A DNA stretch of 39,860 nt from an uncultured Gemmiger sp. (GTDB lineage Bacteria; Bacillota; Clostridia; Oscillospirales; Ruminococcaceae), in the NCBI GenBank assembly GCA_949295035.1, contig CASFJO010000002.1, forward strand, positions 1-39,860, written 5' to 3'. The position numbers and the translations under genes are program-made. Under the pieces are notes generated by a model. It saw only the letters and a list, made by a program, of their open reading frames with translations. It searched no databases and had not been told where the DNA came from. Positions 1-8,149 of this stretch are shown in pieces. Each line of letters opens with the position of its first letter. Positions within the stretch are counted from its first letter, which is position 1.

Positions 1-140
1 CCCGTGTTGCCCCCGCTACACTAAAACGAAACCTGGCGTTGATTAACGCCAGGCCTCGAAAGGTTCTTAACTTCCATTCTGCCCAGGAATTATGGGACTT
101 TGAACTCAATTCCTGTTGCACTTAGTTTGACAATTCACTC
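1..140 (+). mobile_element. Right end of an IS30-family insertion sequence
   Basis: The first 125 bases encode a transposase C-terminus, and its stop codon lies in a stretch (about 114-138) that looks like the terminal repeat of IS30-type elements, with a TGTTGCA start followed by TTTGACA. The rest of the element lies to the left of the window, so neither the other inverted repeat nor the target duplication can be checked. The exact right boundary is uncertain by several bases. Confidence 0.5.
3..125 (+). CDS. IS30-family transposase, C-terminal fragment cut by window edge
   Basis: Forty codons are open from the window edge to a TAG at 123-125. The translation contains INARPRKVLNF followed by an ELW motif, which matches the conserved ending of IS30 transposases, where an (I/L)N.RPRK.L.F/W stretch follows the last catalytic acidic residue of the DDE integrase fold. 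The catalytic residues lie outside the window. A perfect 9-bp inverted repeat at 32-53 is inside this coding stretch and need not act as a terminator. The call rests on a short motif, so it is moderate; the opposite strand shows no better reading. Confidence 0.6.
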   Translation, partial: RVAPATLKRNLALINARPRKVLNFHSAQELWDFELNSCCT

Positions 141-209
141 CGTATTCCTCTCTGCGCAGCTCTTCGCCCCGCCGGTCGGCGGAATGCGGGGATGCCCGGC
201 AGACAGAAA

Positions 210-244
210 GGCCCCCGCACAGGTCCGTTCCCTGTACGGGGGCC
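210..244 (-). terminator. Rho-independent terminator of the hemerythrin gene
   Basis: A 14-base arm starting GGCCCCCG pairs across a short loop with the arm at 231-244. On the minus strand it is followed by TTTCTGTCT, and it lies about 35 bases past the stop of the hemerythrin-domain gene. Confidence 0.7.
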
Positions 245-279
245 TTGTATCCTGGAAAATTACAGCGCGGCCCGTGTTT

Positions 280-1209
280 TCAGGAGCGCAGCCCGGCCGT
301 GCTGCGCTGCGCGAAAGCCAGATCGTTCGAGGCGATGAAAAATTTGCCTTTATCCGAGCCAAACAGCACCGATACGGCGGGCTGCTGATCGTCAAACATG
401 GTCCGTACCTGCTGGCGGGACAAAAAGTGCCCTTCCCGATAGTCCGCCTGTTTTTCCGGCCGAGCCAGCCGCTCGCCCAGCGTGCGCCAGAAATTCGCGC
501 CGAAAATCTCCAGCGAGGACAATACCAGAGCGTCGGCGTCGGTCAGATCCTCGCCGTATACGCTCTGCGCCACCTTGACAAGGAATGCCTTTTCAATGCC
601 GGCGATCACGGTCACTTCCTGACCCTGGCGTTCGTAGACAAATTTCTGGTAGACCGCCTCGCCAAAATTTTCGCCGCCGTAGTTCAGGCTCAGGATATCG
701 GCGTTGACCTTCATGTTCAAGGTGGCGATAAACATCCGGTTTACCTCTTCCACAACGGCCTGCTCATTGACCTCCCGCACAGCGGGCCGGCACAGCACGC
801 CTTTGCCCACAATGGCCATATCGGCGGTGGCGATGTGCTCCAGCAGCCAGCCGATCCCCGCGCCGATAAAGTCAAACACTTCGTCCCGGGTACAGGTGTC
901 GCGTTCGGTGATCCGCTCAAAGCGGGCCAGCTGTTCGCTCTGGAACTCATCATGCAGCCGTTTGTGCGCCTCATAATCCGCATAGCCGATCTTGCGCATG
1001 TAGGCTTCTTCCCGGGCCGCGTGGTCGGCAAAGTAGGTTTTCAGATACTTAACGCCTTCCCGCACCACAAAGATACGGGTCCGCTCATCCATGCCGCGGG
1101 TGTCGTTTACTGCGTTCACGATCTTTTCCGCGATCTGAAAAAGGCGCTTGTGGTCGTTGTCCAGCATATCCAGACCCATAAGATAATGTTCGCTCCAGTT
1201 GATCTTCAT
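280..1209 (-). CDS. Bacteriohemerythrin with C-terminal CheX-like domain
   Basis: The protein has 309 residues. Residues 1-135 are a hemerythrin domain with all seven expected di-iron ligands at family spacing: H20, H63, E67, H82, H86, H125 and D130. Such domains bind O2 at a non-haem di-iron site and serve as oxygen sensors or carriers. Residues from about 150 to 265 resemble the CheX/CheC chemotaxis phosphatase fold, but the usual E-x-x-N active motif appears as EIFG, so phosphatase activity is doubtful. No membrane segment is visible. The ATG at 1209 is preceded by AGAGGGCGG about nine bases upstream. It is a single gene, divergent from gltB. The hemerythrin call is secure; the second domain is inference. 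Confidence 0.82.
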   Translation of the reverse strand: MKINWSEHYLMGLDMLDNDHKRLFQIAEKIVNAVNDTRGMDERTRIFVVREGVKYLKTYFADHAAREEAYMRKIGYADYEAHKRLHDEFQSEQLARFERITERDTCTRDEVFDFIGAGIGWLLEHIATADMAIVGKGVLCRPAVREVNEQAVVEEVNRMFIATLNMKVNADILSLNYGGENFGEAVYQKFVYERQGQEVTVIAGIEKAFLVKVAQSVYGEDLTDADALVLSSLEIFGANFWRTLGERLARPEKQADYREGHFLSRQQVRTMFDDQQPAVSVLFGSDKGKFFIASNDLAFAQRSTAGLRS

Positions 1210-1401
1210 TTTTTGTGCCGCCCTCTAATAAAACTGATAACTTCTATCGGTATAATGAAATAAGCCGGCCATTTATTGCGGTCGAAACAAAATTTTTTTG
1301 ACCGGAAGATAAAACAGGAAAAATGTACAAAAATTTCCCCATGGCCCAGGCGGTTCAACGTCTGCCCGAATGAGCGTCCGCCACGAAAGGCAAGGGGACC
1401 C

Positions 1402-1431
1402 TTGACAAAAGGGCTCGTTTCGGTATAGAAT
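1402..1431 (+). promoter_or_regulatory. gltB promoter
   Basis: TTGACA at 1402-1407 is followed, after 16 or 18 bases, by TATAGA (1424) or TAGAAT (1426). Transcription would start near 1438, giving a leader of about 95 bases before gltB. Confidence 0.7.
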
Positions 1432-1443
1432 ATCCCCCATACA

Positions 1444-1505
1444 GTGGACAACGGCGTCCACAACCCCGGTGCTGCTGTGCCCTGAGGTTGTGGGCGCCGC
1501 TTTTT
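1444..1505 (+). promoter_or_regulatory. Terminator-like hairpin with competing hairpin in the gltB leader
   Basis: GGCGTCCACAACC (1453-1465) pairs with GGTTGTGGGCGCC (1486-1498) through 13 pairs, one a G-U, and is followed by GCTTTTTG. This lies between the promoter and the gltB ribosome binding site, so it can end transcription early. A second hairpin, GTGGAC (1444-1449) with GTCCAC (1456-1461), uses part of the same 5' arm and cannot form at the same time. Together they look like a terminator/antiterminator pair. Confidence 0.55.
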
Positions 1506-1531
1506 GTCTGTCAGAAGAGGGGGAACGGGAT

Positions 1532-4500
1532 ATGAACCGCAAGGAAAATCTGTACGATCCGCGCTTTGAGCACGACGCCTGCGGGATCGGCGCCGTAGTG
1601 AGCATTGACGGCCGCAAATCCCACGATACGGTGGACGACGCGCTGCGCATTGTGGAAAAGCTGGAACATCGGGCCGGTAAGGACGCCACCGGCGAGACCG
1701 GCGACGGTGTGGGGATCCTGCTGCAGATCCCGCACGCGTTCTTTCAGCGGGCTGCCGCGGAGTGCGGCATCACGCTGGGGGAGGCCGGCAGTTACGGCGT
1801 AGGTATGTTCTTCTTTCCGCAGGACCGGCTGCGTACCAGCCAGGCCCGCAAGATGGTGGAGATCATCGCGGAAAAGGAGGGCGTGCCGGTGCTGGGCTGG
1901 CGCACTGTGCCGGTACATAAGGAGATTTTGGGCAAACGAGCGGCGGACTGCATGCCCTGCATCATGCAGTGCTTTCTGCAGAAGCCGGAGGATGTGCAGC
2001 CGGGCCTGCCCTTCGATCAGCGGCTGTATTTGATCCGGCGTACCTTTGAACAAAGCAGTGTGGATACGTATGTGGTATCCATGTCCTCCCGTACCATTGT
2101 ATATAAGGGCATGTTCCTGGTGCAGCAGCTGCGGGGCTTTTATCCGGACCTGAGCAGCCCGGACTGTGAAAGCGCCATCGCGCTGGTGCATTCCCGCTTC
2201 TCCACCAACACCAATCCCAGCTGGGAGCGGGCCCATCCCAACCGGATGATCCTGCACAACGGTGAGATCAACACCATCCGGGGCAACGCCGACCGGATGC
2301 TGGCACGGGAAGAGACCATGTCCAGCGCCTTTATCCGGCAGGAGCGGGAAAAGGTGTTCCCCGTGATCAACGGCGAGGGTTCCGACTCTGCCATGCTGGA
2401 CAATGTGCTGGAATTTCTGGCGATGAACGGGGTGGAACTGCCGCTGGCAGTGATGATCGCCATTCCGGAGCCCTGGCGCAACGACAATACCATCAGCCGG
2501 GAAAAGCGGGATTTCTACCAGTATTACTCCACCATGATGGAACCCTGGGACGGCCCCGCCGCCATCCTGTTCTCGGATGGCGACGTGGTAGGCGCGGTGC
2601 TGGACCGGAACGGTCTGCGCCCCTCCCGCTACTATATCACCGACGATAACCGCCTGATCCTCTCCTCGGAGGTGGGGGTGCTGGACATCCCGCCGGAGCA
2701 CATCGTCAAGAAAGACCGGTTGCGCCCGGGCCGTATGCTGCTGGTGGATACCCGCGCCGGCCGCCTGATCTCGGACGAGGAATGCAAGGCCCGGTATGCC
2801 TCCCGCAGCCCCTACGGCGAGTGGCTGGATATGCACCTGGTGCAGCTGTGCGAACTGCCGGTGCCCAACAAGCGGCCCGAACACCATACCCAGCAGCAGC
2901 GCGACCGGCTGTACAAGGCCTTCGGCTATACCTATGAGGATGTAAAGAACGCCATTCTGCCCATGGCCCGCACCGGCGGGGAAGCTACCGCTTCCATGGG
3001 CGTGGACATCCCGCTGGCGGTGCTCAGCGACCGTCATCCGCTGCTGTTCAACTATTTTAAGCAGCAGTTCGCCCAGGTCACCAATCCGCCCATCGACGCC
3101 ATCCGGGAACAGGTGGTCACCGATACCCATGTGTATGTGGGTTCGGACGGCAATCTGCTGGAGGAAAAGCCCGAGAACTGCCGGGTGCTGCAGATCGAAA
3201 ACCCGATCCTCACAGCGGTGGATCTGATGAAGATCCGCGCCATGAAGAAGGAGGGCTTCTGCACCGCCACCATCCCGCTGCTCTATTATAAGAATACACC
3301 GCTCAAGCGGGCGCTGGATATGCTGTTCGTCAACTGCGACCGGGCCTACCGCAGCGGGGCCAACATCCTGATCCTGTCTGACCGTGGAGTGGACGAGAAC
3401 CATCTGGCCATCCCGTCCCTGCTGGCGGTGTCGGCTATGGAACAGTATCTGGTGCGCACCAAAAAGCGTACCGCCGTCTCCATCATTCTGGAGAGCGGCG
3501 AGCCCCGTGATGTGCACCAGTTCGCCACCCTGCTGGGCTATGGCGCCCGGGCCATCCATCCCTATCTGGCCCATGAGTGCATCGAGGAACTGGTGGACCG
3601 GGGCATGCTGGACAAAGATGTGTCCACCGCGATCGACGATTACAACAGTGCGATCCTGCACGGTATCGTCAAGATCGCCGCCAAGATGGGCGTCTCTACC
3701 CTGCAGTCCTACCAGTCCTCCCAGATCTTTGAGGCCATCGGCATCCGCCAGGATGTGATCGACGAATATTTTACCAATACGGTCAGCCGTGTGGGCGGTA
3801 TCGGCCTGGAGGAGATCGGCGAGGATGTGGAATACCGCCACAGCCATGCCTTTGACCCGCTGGGCCTGGGGGTGGACACCACTCTGGACAGCGTGGGCCA
3901 GCACAAGCTGCACTCCGGCGCTGACACCGAGGACCACCTCTATGACCCGCAGACCATCGTGGCGCTGCGGGAGGCCACCCAGCAGGGTGACTACAACCGG
4001 TTCAAAGAGTATACCGCCCGGGTGGACGACGAAAAGCGGCCCCACACCCTGCGCGGGCTGCTGGAGTTCGCCATGCCCGCGGACGGCGGCATCCCCCTGG
4101 AGGAGGTCGAGCCGGAGACCGAGATCGTCAAGCGGTTCAAGACCGGCGCCATGTCCTACGGCTCGATCTCGGAGGAGGCCCACGAGTGCATGGCCATCGC
4201 CATGAACAAGCTGGGCGGCAAGTCCAACTCGGGTGAGGGCGGTGAAAAGCCGGAGCGCCTGGGTACCGAGCGCAACAGCGCCATCAAGCAGGTGGCTTCT
4301 GGCCGGTTCGGCGTGACCAGCGAGTACCTGGTCAGCGCCAAGGAGATCCAGATCAAGATGGCCCAGGGCGCCAAGCCCGGCGAGGGCGGGCATCTGCCCG
4401 GCAAAAAGGTCTATCCCTGGATCGCCCACACCCGGTACTCCACCCCCGGCGTGTCTCTGATCTCGCCGCCCCCGCACCACGATATCTACTCCATTGAGGA

Positions 4501-6049
4501 TCTGGCCCAGCTGATCTACGATCTGAAAAACGCCAACCGGGCGGCCCGGATCTCGGTCAAGCTGGTGAGCGAGGCCGGCGTGGGCACGGTGGCGGCCGGA
4601 GTGGCCAAGGCCGGCGCTCAGGTCGTGCTGATCTCCGGCTATGACGGAGGCACCGGCGCGGCGCCGCAAAGCTCCATCCACAATGCGGGCCTGCCCTGGG
4701 AGCTGGGCCTGGCCGAGGCCCATCAGACCCTGATCCAGAACGGCCTGCGCTCCCGGGTGATCCTGGAGACCGACGGCAAGCTCATGAGCGGCCGGGACGT
4801 GGCCATCGCCGCCATCCTGGGCGCGGAGGAGTTTGGCTTTGCCACCGCGCCGCTGGTCACTATGGGATGCGTGATGATGCGGGTGTGCAATCTGGATACC
4901 TGTCCCTGCGGCGTTGCCACCCAGAACCCGCAGCTGCGTGCCTGCTTCAAGGGCAAGCCGGAGTATGTGATGAACTTCATGCTCTTTATTGCCCGGGAAA
5001 TGCGGGAGATCATGGCCAAACTGGGGGTGCGCACCGTGGACGAACTGGTGGGCCGCACCGATCTGCTTCGGGTGCGCACCGAGACCACCGGCCGCGGCGG
5101 TGAGGTGGATCTGAGCCGCGTGCTGACCAACCATACCCGGAGCGGCGCCGCCTGCCATTTCCGCCAGCAGGACGTGTTTGACTTCAAGCTGCGCAACACC
5201 CTGGACGAGAAGGTACTGCTGCCGGCGTTTGACAAAGCGCAGCAGGGCGGGCCCCGCCGGGTGCGGGTACAGGTCTCCAGCACCGACCGGGCCTTCGGCA
5301 CCATTCTCGGCTCTGAGATCACCCGACGCCTGGGCCACGACGCCCCGGCGGACGCCTTCACGGTAGACTGTACCGGCGGCGGCGGCCAGTCTTTCGGCGC
5401 CTTTATCCCCAAGGGGCTGACCCTGCGGCTGGAGGGCGATTCCAACGACTACTTCGGCAAGGGCCTGTCCGGCGGCAGCCTGGTGGTCTATCCGCCTAAG
5501 GACAGCCGGTTTGAGGCGGGCAGCAATGTGATCATCGGCAACGTGGCCCTGTACGGGGCCACCTCCGGCACCGCCTTTATCGCGGGCGTGGCCGGCGAGC
5601 GGTTCTGCGTGCGCAACTCCGGCGCCTCGGCGGTGGTGGAGGGCGTGGGCGACCACGGCTGCGAGTATATGACCGGCGGCCGTGTGGTCGTGCTGGGCAC
5701 TACCGGCAAAAACTTCGCCGCCGGCATGAGCGGCGGCATCGCCTACGTGCTGGATGAAAAGCACGATTTTTACCTGCGGCTGAACAAGGAACTGGTCACC
5801 ATGAGCACCGTCTCCGAAAAGCACGACGCGGAGGAGCTGCGCGCACTGATCCAGGCCCATGTGGACGCCACCGGCTCGGCCCGGGGCGCCGCGATCCTCG
5901 CGGACTTCGATCATTGGCTGCCCCTGTTCAAAAAGGTCCTGCCCAACGATTACCGCAATATGCTGGCCGCCATTGGCCGCTTTGAGGAGAAGGGCCTGAC
6001 CCGCGAACAGGCGAAACTGGAAGCATTTTACGCCGTGAGCGGCCAGTGA
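1532..6049 (+). CDS. gltB: Glutamate synthase large subunit (NADPH-GOGAT alpha)
   Basis: This 1505-residue enzyme transfers the amide of glutamine to 2-oxoglutarate to form glutamate, working with GltD. The chosen ATG (1532) has AGAGGGGG upstream and leaves a 16-residue propeptide before Cys17 in HDACGIG, the expected catalytic N-terminal Cys of the class II glutamine amidotransferase domain (to about residue 410). A central domain follows, then the FMN-binding synthase barrel (about 800-1180) with the cluster-binding motif CNLDTCPCG, then the C-terminal glycine-rich beta-helix (about 1230-1450) with repeated GG and GG.G motifs. Length matches bacterial alpha subunits. It is 16 bases upstream of gltD in one operon. 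In Bacillus the name gltA is used for this subunit. Confidence 0.97.
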   Translation: MNRKENLYDPRFEHDACGIGAVVSIDGRKSHDTVDDALRIVEKLEHRAGKDATGETGDGVGILLQIPHAFFQRAAAECGITLGEAGSYGVGMFFFPQDRLRTSQARKMVEIIAEKEGVPVLGWRTVPVHKEILGKRAADCMPCIMQCFLQKPEDVQPGLPFDQRLYLIRRTFEQSSVDTYVVSMSSRTIVYKGMFLVQQLRGFYPDLSSPDCESAIALVHSRFSTNTNPSWERAHPNRMILHNGEINTIRGNADRMLAREETMSSAFIRQEREKVFPVINGEGSDSAMLDNVLEFLAMNGVELPLAVMIAIPEPWRNDNTISREKRDFYQYYSTMMEPWDGPAAILFSDGDVVGAVLDRNGLRPSRYYITDDNRLILSSEVGVLDIPPEHIVKKDRLRPGRMLLVDTRAGRLISDEECKARYASRSPYGEWLDMHLVQLCELPVPNKRPEHHTQQQRDRLYKAFGYTYEDVKNAILPMARTGGEATASMGVDIPLAVLSDRHPLLFNYFKQQFAQVTNPPIDAIREQVVTDTHVYVGSDGNLLEEKPENCRVLQIENPILTAVDLMKIRAMKKEGFCTATIPLLYYKNTPLKRALDMLFVNCDRAYRSGANILILSDRGVDENHLAIPSLLAVSAMEQYLVRTKKRTAVSIILESGEPRDVHQFATLLGYGARAIHPYLAHECIEELVDRGMLDKDVSTAIDDYNSAILHGIVKIAAKMGVSTLQSYQSSQIFEAIGIRQDVIDEYFTNTVSRVGGIGLEEIGEDVEYRHSHAFDPLGLGVDTTLDSVGQHKLHSGADTEDHLYDPQTIVALREATQQGDYNRFKEYTARVDDEKRPHTLRGLLEFAMPADGGIPLEEVEPETEIVKRFKTGAMSYGSISEEAHECMAIAMNKLGGKSNSGEGGEKPERLGTERNSAIKQVASGRFGVTSEYLVSAKEIQIKMAQGAKPGEGGHLPGKKVYPWIAHTRYSTPGVSLISPPPHHDIYSIEDLAQLIYDLKNANRAARISVKLVSEAGVGTVAAGVAKAGAQVVLISGYDGGTGAAPQSSIHNAGLPWELGLAEAHQTLIQNGLRSRVILETDGKLMSGRDVAIAAILGAEEFGFATAPLVTMGCVMMRVCNLDTCPCGVATQNPQLRACFKGKPEYVMNFMLFIAREMREIMAKLGVRTVDELVGRTDLLRVRTETTGRGGEVDLSRVLTNHTRSGAACHFRQQDVFDFKLRNTLDEKVLLPAFDKAQQGGPRRVRVQVSSTDRAFGTILGSEITRRLGHDAPADAFTVDCTGGGGQSFGAFIPKGLTLRLEGDSNDYFGKGLSGGSLVVYPPKDSRFEAGSNVIIGNVALYGATSGTAFIAGVAGERFCVRNSGASAVVEGVGDHGCEYMTGGRVVVLGTTGKNFAAGMSGGIAYVLDEKHDFYLRLNKELVTMSTVSEKHDAEELRALIQAHVDATGSARGAAILADFDHWLPLFKKVLPNDYRNMLAAIGRFEEKGLTREQAKLEAFYAVSGQ

Positions 6050-6065
6050 GAGGAGAGGGATACAA

Positions 6066-7544
6066 ATGGGAAAGGCAACAGGTTTTCTGGAGTTTGCGCG
6101 GTGCAATACCGCTTCGCAGGACCCGCTGGAGCGCATCCGGCATTTTCATGAGTTCCACCCGCCCCTCTCGGAGGAGAAGCGGCGGGAACAGGGCGCCCGC
6201 TGCATGAACTGCGGCGTGCCCTTCTGCCAGTCCGGCATGGTGCTGAACGGGATGGCCACCGGCTGCCCGCTGCACAACCTGATCCCGGAGTGGAACGACG
6301 AGATCTATTCCGGCAACTGGGACCACGCGCTGTCCCGGCTGCTCAAGACCAACGATTTCCCCGAGTTTACCGGCCGGGTCTGCCCGGCGCTGTGCGAGGC
6401 GGCCTGCACCTGCGGGCTCAACGGGGACCCGGTCACGGTGCGGGAGAATGAACTGGCGCTGATCGAATACGGCTTTTCCGCCGGCCTTATGCAGCCTCAG
6501 CCGCCCGCTGTGCGCAGCGGCCGCCGGGTGGCGGTGGTGGGCAGCGGCCCTTCGGGCCTTGCCTGCGCCGATCGGCTGAACCACCGGGGCCACCAGGTCA
6601 CCGTGCTGGAAAAAGCGGACCGTCCGGGCGGGCTGCTGATGTACGGCATCCCCAACATGAAGCTGGACAAATCGGTGGTGGACCGCCGCATCCGGCTCAT
6701 GGAGGCGGAAGGGGTGATCTTCCGCACCGGCGTGGAGGTGGGCGTCAATCTGCCCGCCCAGCAGCTGCTGGAGGAATACGACGCGGTGGTGCTCTGTGCC
6801 GGCGCGGGTAAACCCCGCGATCTGCCGGTGCCGGGCCGGGATGTCAAGGGCGTTTATTTCGCGGTGGATTTTCTCACCGAGGCCACCAAGGCGGTGCTGG
6901 CGGGCAGCGAGCCGCCGATCTCGGCCCGCGGCAAGCGGGTGGTGGTGGTCGGCGGCGGCGACACCGGCAACGACTGCGTGGGCACCTGCCTGCGGCAGGG
7001 CTGCAAGTCAGTGATCCAGCTGGAGATGATGCCCAAGCTGCCGGATACCCGCGCGCCGGGCAACGAGTGGCCCCAGTGGCCCCGGGTCTGCAAGACCGAC
7101 TACGGCCAGCAGGAGGCGATCGCCGTCTTTGGCAGCGATCCGCGCCTGTACCAGACCACGGTGCAGCAGTTTGTGCCGGACGCCAAGGGCCGGCTGAAGG
7201 AGATCGTTACCCTCAAACTGCGGCCGGAAAAGGACGAGGCCACCGGCCGCACCCGCATGGCGCCGGTGGAGGGCAGCGAGACCACCCTCAAGGCGGATCT
7301 GGTGCTGATCGCGGCGGGCTTTTTGGGCCCGGCGGACAGCATCGCCGACGCGTTTGGCACGGCCCGCACGCCGCGCAGCACGGTGGCTACCGCTGCCGGC
7401 AGCTACGCCACCAACGTGGAAAAGGTGTTTTGCGCGGGGGATATGCGCCGGGGCCAGTCGCTGGTGGTGCACGCCATCAACGAGGGCCGCTGCGCCGCCC
7501 GGGAAGTGGATCGGTTCCTGATGGGCTACACCAATATGCTGTAA
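6066..7544 (+). CDS. gltD: Glutamate synthase small subunit (NADPH-GOGAT beta)
   Basis: This 492-residue subunit passes electrons from NAD(P)H through FAD and 4Fe-4S clusters to the large subunit. The N-terminal region has the cluster cysteines (CMNCGVPFC near residue 40, then CPLH and [12 protein letters not shown]). An FAD-binding motif [10 protein letters not shown] lies near residue 155 and an NAD(P)-binding motif [10 protein letters not shown] near 295. The ATG follows GAGGAGAGGG closely after the gltB stop, so the two are translated from one message. Length is typical of the family. A stem-loop follows 11 bases after the stop. Confidence 0.97.
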   Translation: MGKATGFLEFARCNTASQDPLERIRHFHEFHPPLSEEKRREQGARCMNCGVPFCQSGMVLNGMATGCPLHNLIPEWNDEIYSGNWDHALSRLLKTNDFPEFTGRVCPALCEAACTCGLNGDPVTVRENELALIEYGFSAGLMQPQPPAVRSGRRVAVVGSGPSGLACADRLNHRGHQVTVLEKADRPGGLLMYGIPNMKLDKSVVDRRIRLMEAEGVIFRTGVEVGVNLPAQQLLEEYDAVVLCAGAGKPRDLPVPGRDVKGVYFAVDFLTEATKAVLAGSEPPISARGKRVVVVGGGDTGNDCVGTCLRQGCKSVIQLEMMPKLPDTRAPGNEWPQWPRVCKTDYGQQEAIAVFGSDPRLYQTTVQQFVPDAKGRLKEIVTLKLRPEKDEATGRTRMAPVEGSETTLKADLVLIAAGFLGPADSIADAFGTARTPRSTVATAAGSYATNVEKVFCAGDMRRGQSLVVHAINEGRCAAREVDRFLMGYTNML

Positions 7545-7555
7545 ACGGCAAAACA

Positions 7556-7583
7556 CAAGGGCGTGACCGCGGTCGCGCCCTTG
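7556..7583. terminator. Bidirectional terminator between gltD and the ArsC-like gene
   Basis: This is a 28-base nearly perfect palindrome starting CAAGGGCG, placed between two convergent stop codons. U-rich tails are weak on both sides, so the strength of termination is uncertain. Confidence 0.6.
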
Positions 7584-7588
7584 TACTG

Positions 7589-7933
7589 TTATTCCCAGTT
7601 TTGCCAGACCTCCGGGCAGTAGCCCACAGTGGCCTGCCGGCCGTTGCGCACGATGGGGGTGCGCAGCAGCTGCTGGTTCTCGTACAGCTTGTCGGCCTTT
7701 GCCTCGTCGCCGGCCAGATACCGCAGCAGCGTCAGGGTGGCCTGGTCCCTGGCGTTGGGATCGGCCAGCGCCTCCCAGCCGCCCAATGCCCGACAGACAT
7801 TGTCGAACTCGCCCCGGCTCATGGGCTTTTGCTTCAGATCGATCATCTGGAACCGGATGCCACGCTCCTTGAACCAGCGCTGGGCCTTTTTGGTATCAAA
7901 GCCCTTGTTTGTGCCAAAAATCTGAATGTTCAT
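7589..7933 (-). CDS. ArsC/Spx-fold protein lacking the active-site cysteines
   Basis: The product has 114 residues, the usual size for the ArsC/Spx thioredoxin-like family. The family pattern is clear in the conserved RTPIV near residue 95, and in the start IQIFGTNKGFDTKKA where a CxxC redox pair is normally found. Here those two positions are Gly11 and Thr14, so neither arsenate reduction nor Spx-type disulfide switching at that site is possible. One cysteine remains near the C-terminus (VGYCPE). The ATG at 7933 has GGGAGG five bases upstream. It is a single gene convergent with gltD and divergent from potA. A role in binding RNA polymerase, like Spx, is possible but not shown. Confidence 0.85.
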   Translation of the reverse strand: MNIQIFGTNKGFDTKKAQRWFKERGIRFQMIDLKQKPMSRGEFDNVCRALGGWEALADPNARDQATLTLLRYLAGDEAKADKLYENQQLLRTPIVRNGRQATVGYCPEVWQNWE

Positions 7934-8020
7934 GCGCGCCTCCCGCGTACCGTTTTCTGACAGTATACCGCGTCCGGCGCGGCGGCGCAAGAACAAAGCG
8001 AAAGATTTGCCCGCGGTTTC

Positions 8021-8049
8021 TTGACAAGTTTCGGCGGTTTTTGTATAGT
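8021..8049 (+). promoter_or_regulatory. pot operon promoter
   Basis: TTGACA (8021-8026), a 17-base spacer and TATAGT (8044-8049) form a near-consensus vegetative promoter. The start would be near 8056, about 95 bases before potA. Confidence 0.8.
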
Positions 8050-8076
8050 ATACCTTAATAAATATACATGGGCGAT

Positions 8077-8101
8077 GGGGGCGGCATGGCCCCCGCTTTT
8101 T
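8077..8101 (+). promoter_or_regulatory. Terminator-like hairpin in the pot leader
   Basis: GGGGGC (8077-8082) pairs with GCCCCC (8089-8094) over a six-base loop and is followed by GC and five Ts. It lies about 20 bases into the transcript, before the potA ribosome binding site, so it may act as an attenuator. Confidence 0.5.
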
Positions 8102-8149
8102 GTGTTGCACGGCGGCGCAGAAAGCCCGGTTTGTGGGGGCGAGTGCAGA

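Noticed and set aside
32-53. Hairpin at the left edge as a terminator
   Set aside because: It lies within the transposase coding frame, and the T-rich side is on the strand without a gene. It may be incidental.
100-1263. 387-codon plus-strand frame opposite the hemerythrin gene
   Set aside because: The translation lacks any family motif, while the minus strand carries the full set of hemerythrin ligands.
1511-6136. 1541-codon open frame on the minus strand opposite gltB-gltD
   Set aside because: It is the antisense shadow of a GC-rich gene. The translation has no recognisable domain, and gltB is unmistakable on the other strand.
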